Assembly: GCA_003331685.1 (NCBI GenBank)
Contig: QOPK01000055.1
Location: 1-12,201, forward strand
Length of the DNA stretch: 12,201 nucleotides
Direction of reading: 5' to 3'
DNA from: Halieaceae bacterium
GTDB lineage: Bacteria > Pseudomonadota > Gammaproteobacteria > Pseudomonadales > Halieaceae
A program made the translations under genes and the position numbers. The notes under the pieces were generated by a model. That model searched no databases and had not been told where the DNA came from. It worked only from the letters and a program-made list of their open reading frames with translations. Below are positions 1 to 10,282 of the stretch, in pieces (the first letter of the stretch is position 1; each line of letters starts with the position of its first letter).

Positions 1-45
1 CTGCGGGGGAACAGGCGGCCAAGACGAGCTGCCGCTCCGCAATAG
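1..45 (+). CDS. possible 3' end of an upstream gene (partial)
   Basis: Frame 1 is open from the window edge to a TAG at 43-45 and reads LRGNRRPRRAAAPQ, a basic tail. It stops 14 bases before the sucA start, a normal spacing inside an operon. In many gammaproteobacteria sdhB lies directly upstream of sucA, so this could be the SdhB C-terminus, but 14 residues are too few to recognise. The frame of sucA is also open back to base 3, so this stretch alone does not prove which frame is used. Weak call. Confidence 0.25.
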   Translation: MRGNRRPRRAAAPQ

Positions 46-49
46 TTCA

Positions 50-54
50 GGGGG
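50..54 (+). promoter_or_regulatory. ribosome-binding site of sucA (G-run)
   Basis: Five consecutive G lie 5 bases upstream of the GTG at 60. There is no canonical GGAGG, but the run can pair with the CCUCC of 16S rRNA through one G-U pair. It supports the GTG at 60 over the ATG at 87 (residue 10), which lacks an obvious site of its own. Confidence 0.55.
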
Positions 55-59
55 CAACA

Positions 60-2927
60 GTGACACAGGCGACGCCGATACCCGGCATGCTGGCGCAGTG
101 GGCAACATCTCATATTGCGGGTGGTAACGCCGAGTATGTGGACGCGCTTTATGAGCACTACCTTCAGGACCCCAACGCCATCCCGCCGGAATGGCGGGAC
201 TACTTCGATCAACTTCCCCGCGTAGCCTCCGACACCCAGGCGCTGCATGACGTACCTCACTCGGTGCTGCGTGACCGGTTTGCGCGCATTTCCAAGATGC
301 GGGTGCGCACTGATGCGACAGTTGCGCAGGATTCGCACGCGACCGAGTACGAGCGAAAGCAGGTCAGGGTGGTGCAGCTCATATCTGCTTACCGGCAGCG
401 GGGGCACCAAGCGGCACAACTTGACCCGCTAGCGTTGACGCAGCGGCCGTCGGTCCCGGATCTGGATCTCACCTTTCATGAGCTCAGCGAGGCCGATTTA
501 GATACCACCTTCCAGGTGGGTACTGTTTACTTTGGTCGCTCCGAAGCCACCTTGGCAAGCATCCGCGACGATCTGGCCGCCACTTATTGCGGCACCGTGG
601 GCGCCGAGTTCATGCACATCGTGGATACCGAGGAGCGGCACTGGATTATGAGCCGCATGGAAGCGGTGCGCAGTGCGCCCGATTTTTCGGCCGAGCAGCG
701 GCTCAACATCTTGCGGCAACTGAACGGTGCAGAGGGTCTCGAGCGTTCGCTCGGTTCTAAATATCCCGGAACCAAGCGGTTTGGTCTCGAGGGTGGGGAG
801 AGCCTCATACCGATGATGAGCGAGGCGATTCAGCGAATCGGCGGTTACGGTGCCAAAGAAATCTGTATTGGTATGGCGCACCGCGGCCGACTCAACGTGC
901 TGGTGAATATTTTGGGCAAAAACCCTGTCGACTTGTTTGACGAGTTTGAGGGGAAAGTGAGCTACATCGGCTCCGGGGACGTGAAATACCATCAGGGATT
1001 TTCATCGAACATGATGACGCCGGGAGGCGAGGTGCACCTGGCGCTGGCCTTCAACCCCTCTCATCTGGAGATCGTGTCGCCGGTCGTCGAGGGTTCGGTT
1101 CGCGCTCGGCAGGACCGTCGCGATGACCCCGATGGGCAGACAGTGGTCCCCATTGTGCTTCATGGCGACGCGTCCTTCGCGGGCCAAGGTGTCGTCATGG
1201 AAACCTTCCAGATGTCCCAGACGCGCGCTTACCGCACCGGCGGGACCCTGCACATCGTACTGAACAATCAGATCGGCTTTACGACCAGTGAGCCTGCCGA
1301 CGCGCGCTCAACAGAATACTGCACCGACATTGCCAAGATGGTTCAGGCGCCCATATTCCACGTCAATGGCGATGACCCTGAGGCGGTGGTGTTCGTGACC
1401 CAGCTAGCTGTGGACTACCGCAACCAGTTCAACAAAGACGTGGTTATCGACCTCGTCTGCTACCGACGCCGCGGCCATAATGAGGCGGATGAGCCGTCTG
1501 TGACGCAGCCCAGCATGTACGACAACATCAAATCCCATCCCTCGACGCGGGAGCTATATGCCCACCGCTTGATCGCGGACGGATTGCTTACACAAGACCA
1601 GGACGCGGCATGGGTTGAGGATTATCGCGAGGCATTGGAGCGGAACGAGCCGATGGTGAGCTCGTTGGTTTCTGAGCCCAATAAGGCGTTGTTTGTCGAT
1701 TGGTCACCCTACCTGGGGCACCGCTGGGACACGGCCGCCGATACCACAGTGCCGCTGCGGCAGCTCAAGGCCCTGTCCGAACAAACCAATGCGGTACCCG
1801 AGGGTTTCTCCGTTCACCGAGTTGTAAAGAGGCTCATGGACGATCGGCTCAAAATGGGCGCGGGCGCGCTGGAAGTAAACTGGGGCTTTGCAGAGACGAT
1901 GGCCTACGCGTCTTTACTAGAAGAGGGCTATCCCGTCCGTCTGACAGGGCAGGATGTGGGGCGAGGTACTTTTAGTCACCGGCACGCGGTGCTCCACAGC
2001 CAGCGCGACGGCCAGACCTATGTTCCTCTGCAGCAGCTGAGCACAGAGCAAGCGCCCTTCAGGATCTATGACTCTCTGCTGTCCGAAGAGGCGGTGCTGG
2101 CGTTCGAATATGGCTATGCCACCACGTCCCCCGGAGGGCTGGTGGTGTGGGAGGCGCAGTTCGGTGATTTCGCCAACGGCGCCCAGGTGGTCATCGATCA
2201 ATTTATTTCTAGTGGCGAGAACAAATGGAGTCGGCTGTGCGGGCTGACCATGTTGTTGCCCCATGGGTACGAGGGCCAGGGACCGGAACACTCGTCGGCG
2301 AGGCTGGAGCGATTTTTGCAGCTGTGTGCTGAGGACAACATTCAGGTTTGCATCCCCAGCACCCCGGCGCAGGTGTTTCACATGTTGCGGCGGCAGGCCG
2401 TGAGGCCGCTCAGGACGCCGCTCATTGTAATGACGCCCAAAAGTCTGCTTCGACACAAGGAGGCAGTCTCTCGGTTGGAAGAGCTGTCAGAGGGTGGCTT
2501 CCAGACGGTCATTGACGAGACAGATGCGCTCGAACCCACGGCAGTGAAGCGAGTGGTGCTGTGTGCGGGCAAGGTGTTTTATGACCTGCGGGCCGCGCGG
2601 CGTGAGCGAGGCATTGAGGATATAGCCATTGTGCGTATCGAACAGATGTACCCATTCCCTCGGTTCGATTTACAGGCGGTGCTCGCCCGTTATCCCAATC
2701 TTGAGGACGCGGTGTGGGTTCAGGAGGAGCCTAAAAATCAGGGCTCCTGGTATGCCATGCAGAGTCGCTTGGCCACAGCGGTGCGCATAGAAAAGGTCGA
2801 TGTCTATTTACGTTATGTCGGCAGGGAGCCCTCTGCGTCTGCGGCGGCGGGTTATTCCGCATTGCACCTGCGGGAGCAAGAAGAATTTATTGACGAAGCG
2901 CTCGGGCCGATGCCCTGGGGCTTTTAA
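60..2927 (+). CDS. sucA: 2-oxoglutarate dehydrogenase E1 component
   Basis: The protein is the thiamine-diphosphate E1 subunit of the 2-oxoglutarate dehydrogenase complex. It decarboxylates 2-oxoglutarate and succinylates the E2 lipoyl arm in the cytoplasm. It has 955 residues (E. coli about 933). The N-terminal segment with YVDALYEHYLQDP and PPEWRDYF (about 26-48) is typical of SucA and tethers E1 to the complex. Visible motifs are GMAHRGRLNVL (271-281), where H274 matches catalytic His260 of E. coli, and DVKYHQGFSS (307-316), where H311 matches His298. The ThDP/Mg site is GDASFAGQG (369-377) plus NNQIGFTTS (402-410). YRRRGHNEADEPS (468-480) follows, and the pyrimidine-binding and C-terminal domains lie at about 600-955, with LLPHGYEGQGPEHSSAR at 732-748. 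The start is GTG at 60 behind a G-run; ATG at residue 10 is a possible alternative. sucB starts 15 bases after the stop, so the two genes are co-transcribed. The promoter lies outside the window. Confidence 0.97.
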   Translation: MTQATPIPGMLAQWATSHIAGGNAEYVDALYEHYLQDPNAIPPEWRDYFDQLPRVASDTQALHDVPHSVLRDRFARISKMRVRTDATVAQDSHATEYERKQVRVVQLISAYRQRGHQAAQLDPLALTQRPSVPDLDLTFHELSEADLDTTFQVGTVYFGRSEATLASIRDDLAATYCGTVGAEFMHIVDTEERHWIMSRMEAVRSAPDFSAEQRLNILRQLNGAEGLERSLGSKYPGTKRFGLEGGESLIPMMSEAIQRIGGYGAKEICIGMAHRGRLNVLVNILGKNPVDLFDEFEGKVSYIGSGDVKYHQGFSSNMMTPGGEVHLALAFNPSHLEIVSPVVEGSVRARQDRRDDPDGQTVVPIVLHGDASFAGQGVVMETFQMSQTRAYRTGGTLHIVLNNQIGFTTSEPADARSTEYCTDIAKMVQAPIFHVNGDDPEAVVFVTQLAVDYRNQFNKDVVIDLVCYRRRGHNEADEPSVTQPSMYDNIKSHPSTRELYAHRLIADGLLTQDQDAAWVEDYREALERNEPMVSSLVSEPNKALFVDWSPYLGHRWDTAADTTVPLRQLKALSEQTNAVPEGFSVHRVVKRLMDDRLKMGAGALEVNWGFAETMAYASLLEEGYPVRLTGQDVGRGTFSHRHAVLHSQRDGQTYVPLQQLSTEQAPFRIYDSLLSEEAVLAFEYGYATTSPGGLVVWEAQFGDFANGAQVVIDQFISSGENKWSRLCGLTMLLPHGYEGQGPEHSSARLERFLQLCAEDNIQVCIPSTPAQVFHMLRRQAVRPLRTPLIVMTPKSLLRHKEAVSRLEELSEGGFQTVIDETDALEPTAVKRVVLCAGKVFYDLRAARRERGIEDIAIVRIEQMYPFPRFDLQAVLARYPNLEDAVWVQEEPKNQGSWYAMQSRLATAVRIEKVDVYLRYVGREPSASAAAGYSALHLREQEEFIDEALGPMPWGF

Positions 2928-2942
2928 TACGAGGATGCTGGG

Positions 2943-5635
<2,693 letters not shown>

Positions 5636-5636
5636 C

Positions 5637-5652
5637 AAAGCAATAAAGCAAT
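5637..5652 (+). repeat. tandem 8-base direct repeat in the lpdA-sucC spacer
   Basis: AAAGCAAT occurs twice in perfect head-to-tail tandem, beginning one base after the lpdA stop codon (TAG 5633-5635). No function is evident. It may be simple replication slippage. Confidence 0.6.
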
Positions 5653-5696
5653 GATGTGGTTTCAGTTGCCCGATGCTGGAGCTGTGCGAGGTTAAT

Positions 5697-5715
5697 CGGG
5701 CGTTACCCGGGGGGG
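5697..5715 (+). promoter_or_regulatory. small hairpin and G-run forming the sucC translation start region
   Basis: CGGG (5697-5700) can pair with CCCG (5706-5709) across a 5-base loop. The second arm runs straight into a run of seven G (5709-5715), which is the only candidate ribosome-binding site for the ATG at 5719. The stem is only 4 pairs, so its stability is doubtful. Its position next to the G-run could influence initiation. Confidence 0.35.
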
Positions 5716-5718
5716 TTT

Positions 5719-6888
5719 ATGAATTTGCATGAGTACCAAGGCAAAGCACTGTTCGCTGACTACGGATTGCCGGTGTCGACTGGCTACGCCGTTGACTCGG
5801 CAGAAGCGGCTGTGAAGGCGGCCAATGACATTGGCGGCGAGCGATGGGTCGTGAAGGCTCAGGTTCATGCGGGCGGGCGCGGCAAGGCAGGCGGTGTGAA
5901 GCTTGTAGACAGCCCCGCGGCGGTGGGAGAGTTTGCGGATCACTGGCTGGGTCAGCGCTTAGTGACTTATCAAACGGATGCGGCTGGCCAGCCAGTGTCC
6001 CGTATCTTGGTCGAATCATGCACCGATATTGCCGACGAGCTGTACCTCGGTGCAGTGGTTGATCGAGCCAGCCGACGGATCGTCTTCATGGCGTCGACCG
6101 AGGGTGGCGTCGAAATCGAAAAGGTCGCCGAGGAAACCCCCGAAAAAATCCTCAAGGCGGAAATTGACCCGCTGATCGGTGCCCAGCCTTTTCAGGGTCG
6201 GGATCTGGCATTCCGGCTCGGCCTCACCGGCGTTCAGGTGAAGCAGTTCGTCACCATTTTTATGGGGCTGGCAAAGTTGTTCGCTGACAAAGATCTGGCG
6301 CTCATCGAGGTGAACCCGCTGGTGATTACCGACGAGGGGAATCTTCATTGCCTCGATGCCAAGGTGGTTGTCGACTCTAATGCGCTATATCGCCAGCCTG
6401 AGCTTGAAGCGATGCACGACCCCTCTCAGGAAGACGAGCGGGAGGCCCACGCCGCACAATGGGAGCTCAACTACGTGGCGCTCGACGGCTCCATTGGCTG
6501 CATGGTCAATGGCGCAGGATTGGCAATGGGCACAATGGATATCGTTAAACTCCATGGCGGTGCACCCGCGAATTTCCTTGATGTTGGCGGCGGTGCTACT
6601 AAAGAGCGCGTCACCGAGGCTTTCAAGATCATTCTTTCCGATGAAAACGTGAAGGCCGTGCTGATCAATATCTTTGGCGGCATCGTCCGATGCGATTTGA
6701 TTGCAGAGGGCGTCATTGGTGCGGTTGAAGAAGTGGGTGTGGACGTGCCGGTTGTCGTGCGTCTAGAGGGGAACAACGCGGTGCTCGGAAGGGAGGTGTT
6801 GGCCGGAAGCGGTCTTAATATCGAGGCGGCGGAGAGTTTGACTGACGCTGCCCAAAAAGTGGTCGCTGCGGCGGGAGGTGCGTCATGA
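5719..6888 (+). CDS. sucC: succinyl-CoA synthetase (ADP-forming) beta subunit
   Basis: SucC is the nucleotide-binding beta subunit of succinyl-CoA synthetase. With SucD it converts succinyl-CoA, phosphate and ADP (or GDP) to succinate, CoA and nucleoside triphosphate. From ATG 5719 it has 389 residues (E. coli 388) and begins [12 protein letters not shown], matching the family N-terminus. The same frame is open further upstream to an ATG at 5653 and a GTG at 5656, but that would add about 21 residues foreign to the family, so it is rejected. The ATP-grasp domain shows [18 protein letters not shown] (44-61). The Mg-binding residues are in EVNPL (N199) and LDAKV (D213). The succinate/CoA-ligase domain (about 240-389) includes [29 protein letters not shown] and RLEGNNA. 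It is separated from lpdA by 83 bases, the longest gap in the operon, and overlaps sucD by 4 bases. Confidence 0.97.
   Translation: MNLHEYQGKALFADYGLPVSTGYAVDSAEAAVKAANDIGGERWVVKAQVHAGGRGKAGGVKLVDSPAAVGEFADHWLGQRLVTYQTDAAGQPVSRILVESCTDIADELYLGAVVDRASRRIVFMASTEGGVEIEKVAEETPEKILKAEIDPLIGAQPFQGRDLAFRLGLTGVQVKQFVTIFMGLAKLFADKDLALIEVNPLVITDEGNLHCLDAKVVVDSNALYRQPELEAMHDPSQEDEREAHAAQWELNYVALDGSIGCMVNGAGLAMGTMDIVKLHGGAPANFLDVGGGATKERVTEAFKIILSDENVKAVLINIFGGIVRCDLIAEGVIGAVEEVGVDVPVVVRLEGNNAVLGREVLAGSGLNIEAAESLTDAAQKVVAAAGGAS
6874..6878 (+). promoter_or_regulatory. ribosome-binding site of sucD
   Basis: GGAGG lies inside the 3' end of sucC, 6 bases upstream of the sucD ATG at 6885. It is the only canonical GGAGG in the suc operon. 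It fixes the sucD start and supports coupled, stoichiometric synthesis of the two subunits. Confidence 0.8.
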
Positions 6889-7757
6889 GTATCCTGATCG
6901 ATCAAGACACCCGCGTGATTTGCCAAGGATTCACCGGCTCGCAGGGCACTTTCCATTCAGAGCAGGCGATCGCGTACGGTACCAAGATGGTTGGCGGCGT
7001 GACCCCCGGCAAGGGAGGGCAGACGCACCTGGATTTGCCGGTGTTCAATACCGTGTCCGAAGCTGTTGCGGAAACACAAGCCCAGGCCTCTGTGATCTAT
7101 GTCCCCGCGGCCTTTTGTAAAGACTCTATTCTCGAGGCGGCTAATGCAGGCATTGAGCTGATCGTGTGTATTACCGAGGGCGTGCCGACACTCGATATGC
7201 TCGATGCGAAGGTCAAATGCGATGAGTTGGGTGTCAGGTTGATCGGGCCCAATTGCCCAGGAGTCATCACTCCCGGTCAATGCAAGATCGGCATTATGCC
7301 TGCGGATATTCACTTACCCGGTAGGGTGGGGATTGTGTCGCGCTCCGGGACGCTGACCTACGAAGCGGTCAAACAGACCACTGACGTGGGCTACGGTCAG
7401 TCCACCTGCGTCGGCATCGGCGGAGACCCGATTCCAGGTTCTCACTTCATCGATATTCTGGGCTTATTTCAGGAAGACCCTGCAACCGAGGCGATCGTGA
7501 TGATCGGTGAAATCGGCGGCACGGCTGAGGAAGAAGCTGCGGATTTTATTCGCCGCAATGTGACTAAGCCTGTGGTCTCCTATATCGCGGGCGTGACGGC
7601 CCCCAAGGGCAAGCGCATGGGCCATGCGGGCGCGATTATTTCCGGAGGCAAGGGCACTGCTGATGAGAAATTTGCAGCGCTGGAGGCGGCGGGGGTCCGT
7701 ACCGTGCGCTCTCTGGCGGATATCGGCGCGGCGCTCACTGAGCTCACTGGTTGGTGA
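6885..7757 (+). CDS. sucD: succinyl-CoA synthetase alpha subunit
   Basis: SucD is the CoA-binding and phosphohistidine-carrying subunit of succinyl-CoA synthetase. It has 290 residues (E. coli 289). The N-terminal Rossmann CoA-binding domain has [11 protein letters not shown] (15-25) and [18 protein letters not shown] (37-54). [10 protein letters not shown] (121-130) contains the conserved Cys124. The ligase domain contains SRSGTLTYE (152-160) and GIGGDPIPG (177-185). The active-site phosphohistidine is H247 in GHAGAI (246-251), followed by the nucleotide-contacting GGKGTADEK. The ATG overlaps the sucC stop in an ATGA, which fits translational coupling of two subunits needed in a 1:1 ratio. 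It is the last gene of the operon; a terminator begins 16 bases after the stop. Confidence 0.98.
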   Translation: MSILIDQDTRVICQGFTGSQGTFHSEQAIAYGTKMVGGVTPGKGGQTHLDLPVFNTVSEAVAETQAQASVIYVPAAFCKDSILEAANAGIELIVCITEGVPTLDMLDAKVKCDELGVRLIGPNCPGVITPGQCKIGIMPADIHLPGRVGIVSRSGTLTYEAVKQTTDVGYGQSTCVGIGGDPIPGSHFIDILGLFQEDPATEAIVMIGEIGGTAEEEAADFIRRNVTKPVVSYIAGVTAPKGKRMGHAGAIISGGKGTADEKFAALEAAGVRTVRSLADIGAALTELTGW

Positions 7758-7773
7758 TCCTTCCCAGCAGTGC

Positions 7774-7801
7774 AAAGCCCGCCTAAGGCGGGCTTTTTTT
7801 T
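7774..7801 (+). terminator. intrinsic terminator of the suc operon
   Basis: A perfect GC-rich stem, AAAGCCCGCC (7774-7783) with GGCGGGCTTT (7787-7796), closes on a TAA loop. It is followed by an uninterrupted run of eight T (7794-7801, partly inside the stem). It lies 16 bases after the sucD stop. It separates the TCA operon from the heat-shock unit, whose promoter begins 20 bases further on. Confidence 0.95.
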
Positions 7802-7821
7802 GCCTGACAATAGTTGACGGC

Positions 7822-7849
7822 CTTGAAAAAGGCGCGTGAAGCCCCATTT
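7822..7849 (+). promoter_or_regulatory. sigma-32 (RpoH) heat-shock promoter of htpG
   Basis: CTTGAAA (7822-7828) and CCCCATTT (7842-7849) are separated by 13 bases. This matches the published E. coli sigma-32 consensus, CTTGAA then 11-16 bases then CCCCATnT, at essentially every position. Transcription would start near 7855-7857, giving a leader of roughly 25 bases before the htpG ATG at 7880. The promoter lies inside the upstream extension of the htpG frame, which independently argues against any start before 7880. Confidence 0.92.
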
Positions 7850-7867
7850 CGTCTGGAGTTGCGAAAA

Positions 7868-7872
7868 AAGGA
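7868..7872 (+). promoter_or_regulatory. ribosome-binding site of htpG
   Basis: AAGGA lies 7 bases upstream of the ATG at 7880 and decides that start. The bases between site and start (7872-7878) read ACCTCCT, which is the anti-Shine-Dalgarno sequence itself. This is an unusual arrangement and is discussed in the findings. Confidence 0.75.
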
Positions 7873-7879
7873 CCTCCTC

Positions 7880-9790
7880 ATGACTGCTGAAGCCACCCAA
7901 ACGATGGGTTTTCAAACCGAGGCGAAGCGACTGCTTCATCTCATGATTCATTCGCTGTACTCGAACCGGGAGATCTTTCTCCGCGAGCTCATCTCCAACG
8001 CTTCCGACGCCATTGATAAGCATCGTTTTGCGGTCATCGGCGATACGAACTTGGGTGCGGGAGTGGGTGACTACCGGATCCGAGTTGAAGCGGACAGCGA
8101 GGCAAAGACCATCACTATTGATGATAACGGGATTGGCATGTCGCGGGATGAGGTCGTGGATAACCTCGGCACCATCGCAAAATCGGGCACCGCCGCCTTT
8201 ATGGAGCAACTGTCTGGCGACCAAAAAGCAGATAGCCAGTTGATTGGTCAGTTTGGCGTCGGTTTTTATTCGTCGTTTATCGTCGCGGACCATGTTGTGG
8301 TGGTGACGAGAAAGGCAGGAGAGGAGACGGCTACCCAATGGGAGTCCGCAGGCGAGGATGAATTTACCATTAGTGAGTCATCTAGGGACTGCGCCGGCAC
8401 CACCATTACGCTGCACCTCAAAGATGACGCGGAGGAGTTTGCCGATAGCTGGCGTGTGCGATCGGTGATCAAGAAGTATTCCGATCACATTTCTGTACCG
8501 GTGATGATGCCCCAGCCGCCGGCGCCAGCGGGGGATGATGAAGATACTGCTGAGGTGCCAGCGGAACCCGAATGGCAGGCGGTGAATGAGGCCAAGGCAC
8601 TGTGGACACGCAGTCGCTCTGAGGTCACTGACGAGGAGTACCAGGCGTTTTACAAACACATCTCGCACGACTTTGAAGATGCGCTGAGTTGGAGTCACAA
8701 CGCCGTAGAGGGCAAACTTGAGTACACCTCGCTACTGTATTTACCGCAGCGCGCGCCCTTTGATCTCTGGCAACGTGAGGGCGCCCGGGGGTTAAAGCTT
8801 TACGTTCAACGCACGTTCATCATGGACGAGGCAGAGCAGTTTCTGCCCATGTACCTGCGTTTTGTGAAGGGCGTGCTGGATTCCAGTGACCTACCCTTAA
8901 ATGTTTCGCGAGAGCTGCTGCAGCAGAACCAGCAGGTAGAGGCTATTCGCAGCGCATTGACCAAGCGTGTGCTGGACATGCTCTCAAAAATGGCGAGCAA
9001 GCAGCCCGATGACTACATCCGTTTTTGGGACACCTTTGGCGCGGTGTTGAAAGAGGGTCCCGCGGAGGACTTCACTAATCGGGAGAAAATTGCTGATCTG
9101 CTTCGTTTTGCCACGACCCGTGACGACGAAGCCTCGCAGCGGGTTTCCCTGAAGCAATATGTCGAGGCGATGAAGGACGATCAGCAGTCCATCTATTATG
9201 TCGTGGCAGAGAACCATGCGACGGCAAAGAATAGCCCCCACATTGAAGCGCTGCGCAAGCAAGGTGTTGAGGTGTTGTTGCTGTCTGATCGTGTCGACGA
9301 GTGGTTGATGAGCCACTTGGCAGAGTATGACGGCAAGCCGCTGCGGGATGTCGCGAAGGGCGAATGGGACGAGAGCGCCGACGACGAAGACGCCAAGAAG
9401 GCGCTTGAAGCGGCAGAGAAAGCCAGTGAGTCCCTGATTGAGCGTATGCAGGACGTACTGTCCGAGCGAGTCGCCGGTATTCGGCCAACGACTCGGCTCA
9501 CTTCGTCACCGGCCTGTTTGACGGTTGCTGAGCACGAGATGGGTGCGCAAATGCGACGCATCATGGAGGCCGCGGGGCAGGAGATGCCCGAAACCAAGCC
9601 CACCATGGAGATTAACGTCGAGCACCCGTTGTTGCAGCGGTTGGATCAGGAGTCAGATGAGGACCGCTTTGCTGATTTGGCGCAAATTTTGCTCGATCAG
9701 GCAGCGCTCGCCGAGGGGTCCGTGCTCGAGGATCCAGCGACGTACGTCGCCCGTCTCAATAAGCTTCTGGTGGAAATGAGTAGCGCCTAA
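7880..9790 (+). CDS. htpG: molecular chaperone HtpG (bacterial Hsp90)
   Basis: HtpG is a cytoplasmic ATP-dependent dimeric chaperone that remodels client proteins under heat and other stress, often with DnaK. From ATG 7880 it has 636 residues (E. coli 624). The frame is open upstream to a start at 7814, but the sigma-32 promoter lies there, so the upstream start is rejected. The N-terminal GHKL ATPase domain (about 1-210) shows [14 protein letters not shown] (E36 and N40 match the catalytic Glu and Mg-binding Asn), DNGIGM (82-87), GTIAKSGT (97-104) and [11 protein letters not shown] (123-133). An acidic Pro/Ala-rich linker covers about 211-231. The middle domain includes [10 protein letters not shown] (307-316) and [12 protein letters not shown] (337-348), with R344 in the conserved catalytic arginine position. 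The C-terminal dimerisation domain follows to 636. It ends directly at the next gene's start. Confidence 0.97.
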   Translation: MTAEATQTMGFQTEAKRLLHLMIHSLYSNREIFLRELISNASDAIDKHRFAVIGDTNLGAGVGDYRIRVEADSEAKTITIDDNGIGMSRDEVVDNLGTIAKSGTAAFMEQLSGDQKADSQLIGQFGVGFYSSFIVADHVVVVTRKAGEETATQWESAGEDEFTISESSRDCAGTTITLHLKDDAEEFADSWRVRSVIKKYSDHISVPVMMPQPPAPAGDDEDTAEVPAEPEWQAVNEAKALWTRSRSEVTDEEYQAFYKHISHDFEDALSWSHNAVEGKLEYTSLLYLPQRAPFDLWQREGARGLKLYVQRTFIMDEAEQFLPMYLRFVKGVLDSSDLPLNVSRELLQQNQQVEAIRSALTKRVLDMLSKMASKQPDDYIRFWDTFGAVLKEGPAEDFTNREKIADLLRFATTRDDEASQRVSLKQYVEAMKDDQQSIYYVVAENHATAKNSPHIEALRKQGVEVLLLSDRVDEWLMSHLAEYDGKPLRDVAKGEWDESADDEDAKKALEAAEKASESLIERMQDVLSERVAGIRPTTRLTSSPACLTVAEHEMGAQMRRIMEAAGQEMPETKPTMEINVEHPLLQRLDQESDEDRFADLAQILLDQAALAEGSVLEDPATYVARLNKLLVEMSSA

Positions 9791-10282
9791 GTGCTGCTGA
9801 CCCTGTGGCGTCACGGTGAGGCGGGTTCTGCTGCGACAGATGAGTTCCGCGTACTGACGACGCGTGGCCGCGAGGAGGTTATAGCGATGGGCCGCAGTTT
9901 TGCGGCCTGGGTGGGTGCATCGGCGCCCGGGTCTGTCTCGCTTCTGCGCTATAGCCCCTTCCGCCGGACAATCCAGACAGCGGATTTGTTGAGCGAACTG
10001 TTGTGTCCGAGCAGAAGGGAGGTAGACCCATCTCTGGCTCCGGGCGCTTATCCGGATGCTTTTGTGGAGCAAGATTACGCAGGGCACGAGCACGTTGTCA
10101 TGGTCTCCCATCAGCCTTTTTTGTCCCAAGCAATCGCCCTCTGGACCGATGATGTGACGCTGGCACGTCTGGCGCCTGGCGGTTACTCGACGCTTGAGGT
10201 TACCTGCCTTGAACGGGGTGGTGCCGCGTTACTCCGACATTGTCCGGATCCTCGTGATCATATAAGCGAAGAGCAGACATGA
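9791..10282 (+). CDS. SixA-like phosphohistidine phosphatase (histidine phosphatase superfamily)
   Basis: A 163-residue member of the histidine phosphatase (phosphoglycerate-mutase-like) superfamily, nearest in form to SixA. In E. coli SixA removes phosphate from phosphohistidine, for example on the ArcB phosphotransfer domain or the nitrogen PTS. The catalytic RHG is at 7-9 (H8 is the nucleophile). LTTRGREEV (22-30) follows, then SPFRRTIQTADLL (55-67) with the second catalytic arginine, and SHQPFL (106-111) with catalytic H107. The short length and lack of the inserts of sugar-phosphate mutases favour SixA. No signal peptide is seen. The start is a GTG immediately after the htpG TAA (zero gap), without a clear ribosome-binding site, so translation is probably coupled to htpG termination. 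It overlaps the next gene by 4 bases. The substrate is not shown by the sequence. Confidence 0.82.
   Translation: MLLTLWRHGEAGSAATDEFRVLTTRGREEVIAMGRSFAAWVGASAPGSVSLLRYSPFRRTIQTADLLSELLCPSRREVDPSLAPGAYPDAFVEQDYAGHEHVVMVSHQPFLSQAIALWTDDVTLARLAPGGYSTLEVTCLERGGAALLRHCPDPRDHISEEQT
10268..10273 (+). promoter_or_regulatory. ribosome-binding site of the alpha/beta hydrolase gene
   Basis: GAAGAG lies 5 bases upstream of the ATG at 10279, inside the 3' end of the phosphatase gene. It is a moderate site that supports this start. Confidence 0.45.

Noticed and set aside
1917..2456. A 179-codon minus-strand frame inside sucA, and similar ones at 498-992, 6471-6956, 9653-10129 and 3374-3742.
   Set aside because: All lie fully opposite well-recognised genes. 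They lack ribosome-binding sites I could identify and show no known motifs. They are shadow frames produced by codon bias.
5653..5718. Upstream extension of sucC to an ATG or GTG at 5653-5658.
   Set aside because: It would add about 21 residues with no counterpart in SucC. The family N-terminus [10 protein letters not shown] starts exactly at ATG 5719, which is preceded by a G-run.
7814..7879. Upstream extension of htpG to a start at 7814.
   Set aside because: The sigma-32 promoter lies within this segment and the ATG at 7880 has a good ribosome-binding site and the family N-terminus.
7580..8338. A 252-codon open frame on the minus strand across the sucD 3' end, the terminator, the heat-shock promoter and the htpG 5' end.
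   Set aside because: It is antisense to two certain genes and runs straight through a perfect intrinsic terminator and promoter. Its protein is not recognisable. Long antisense frames are common opposite GC-rich coding sequence.
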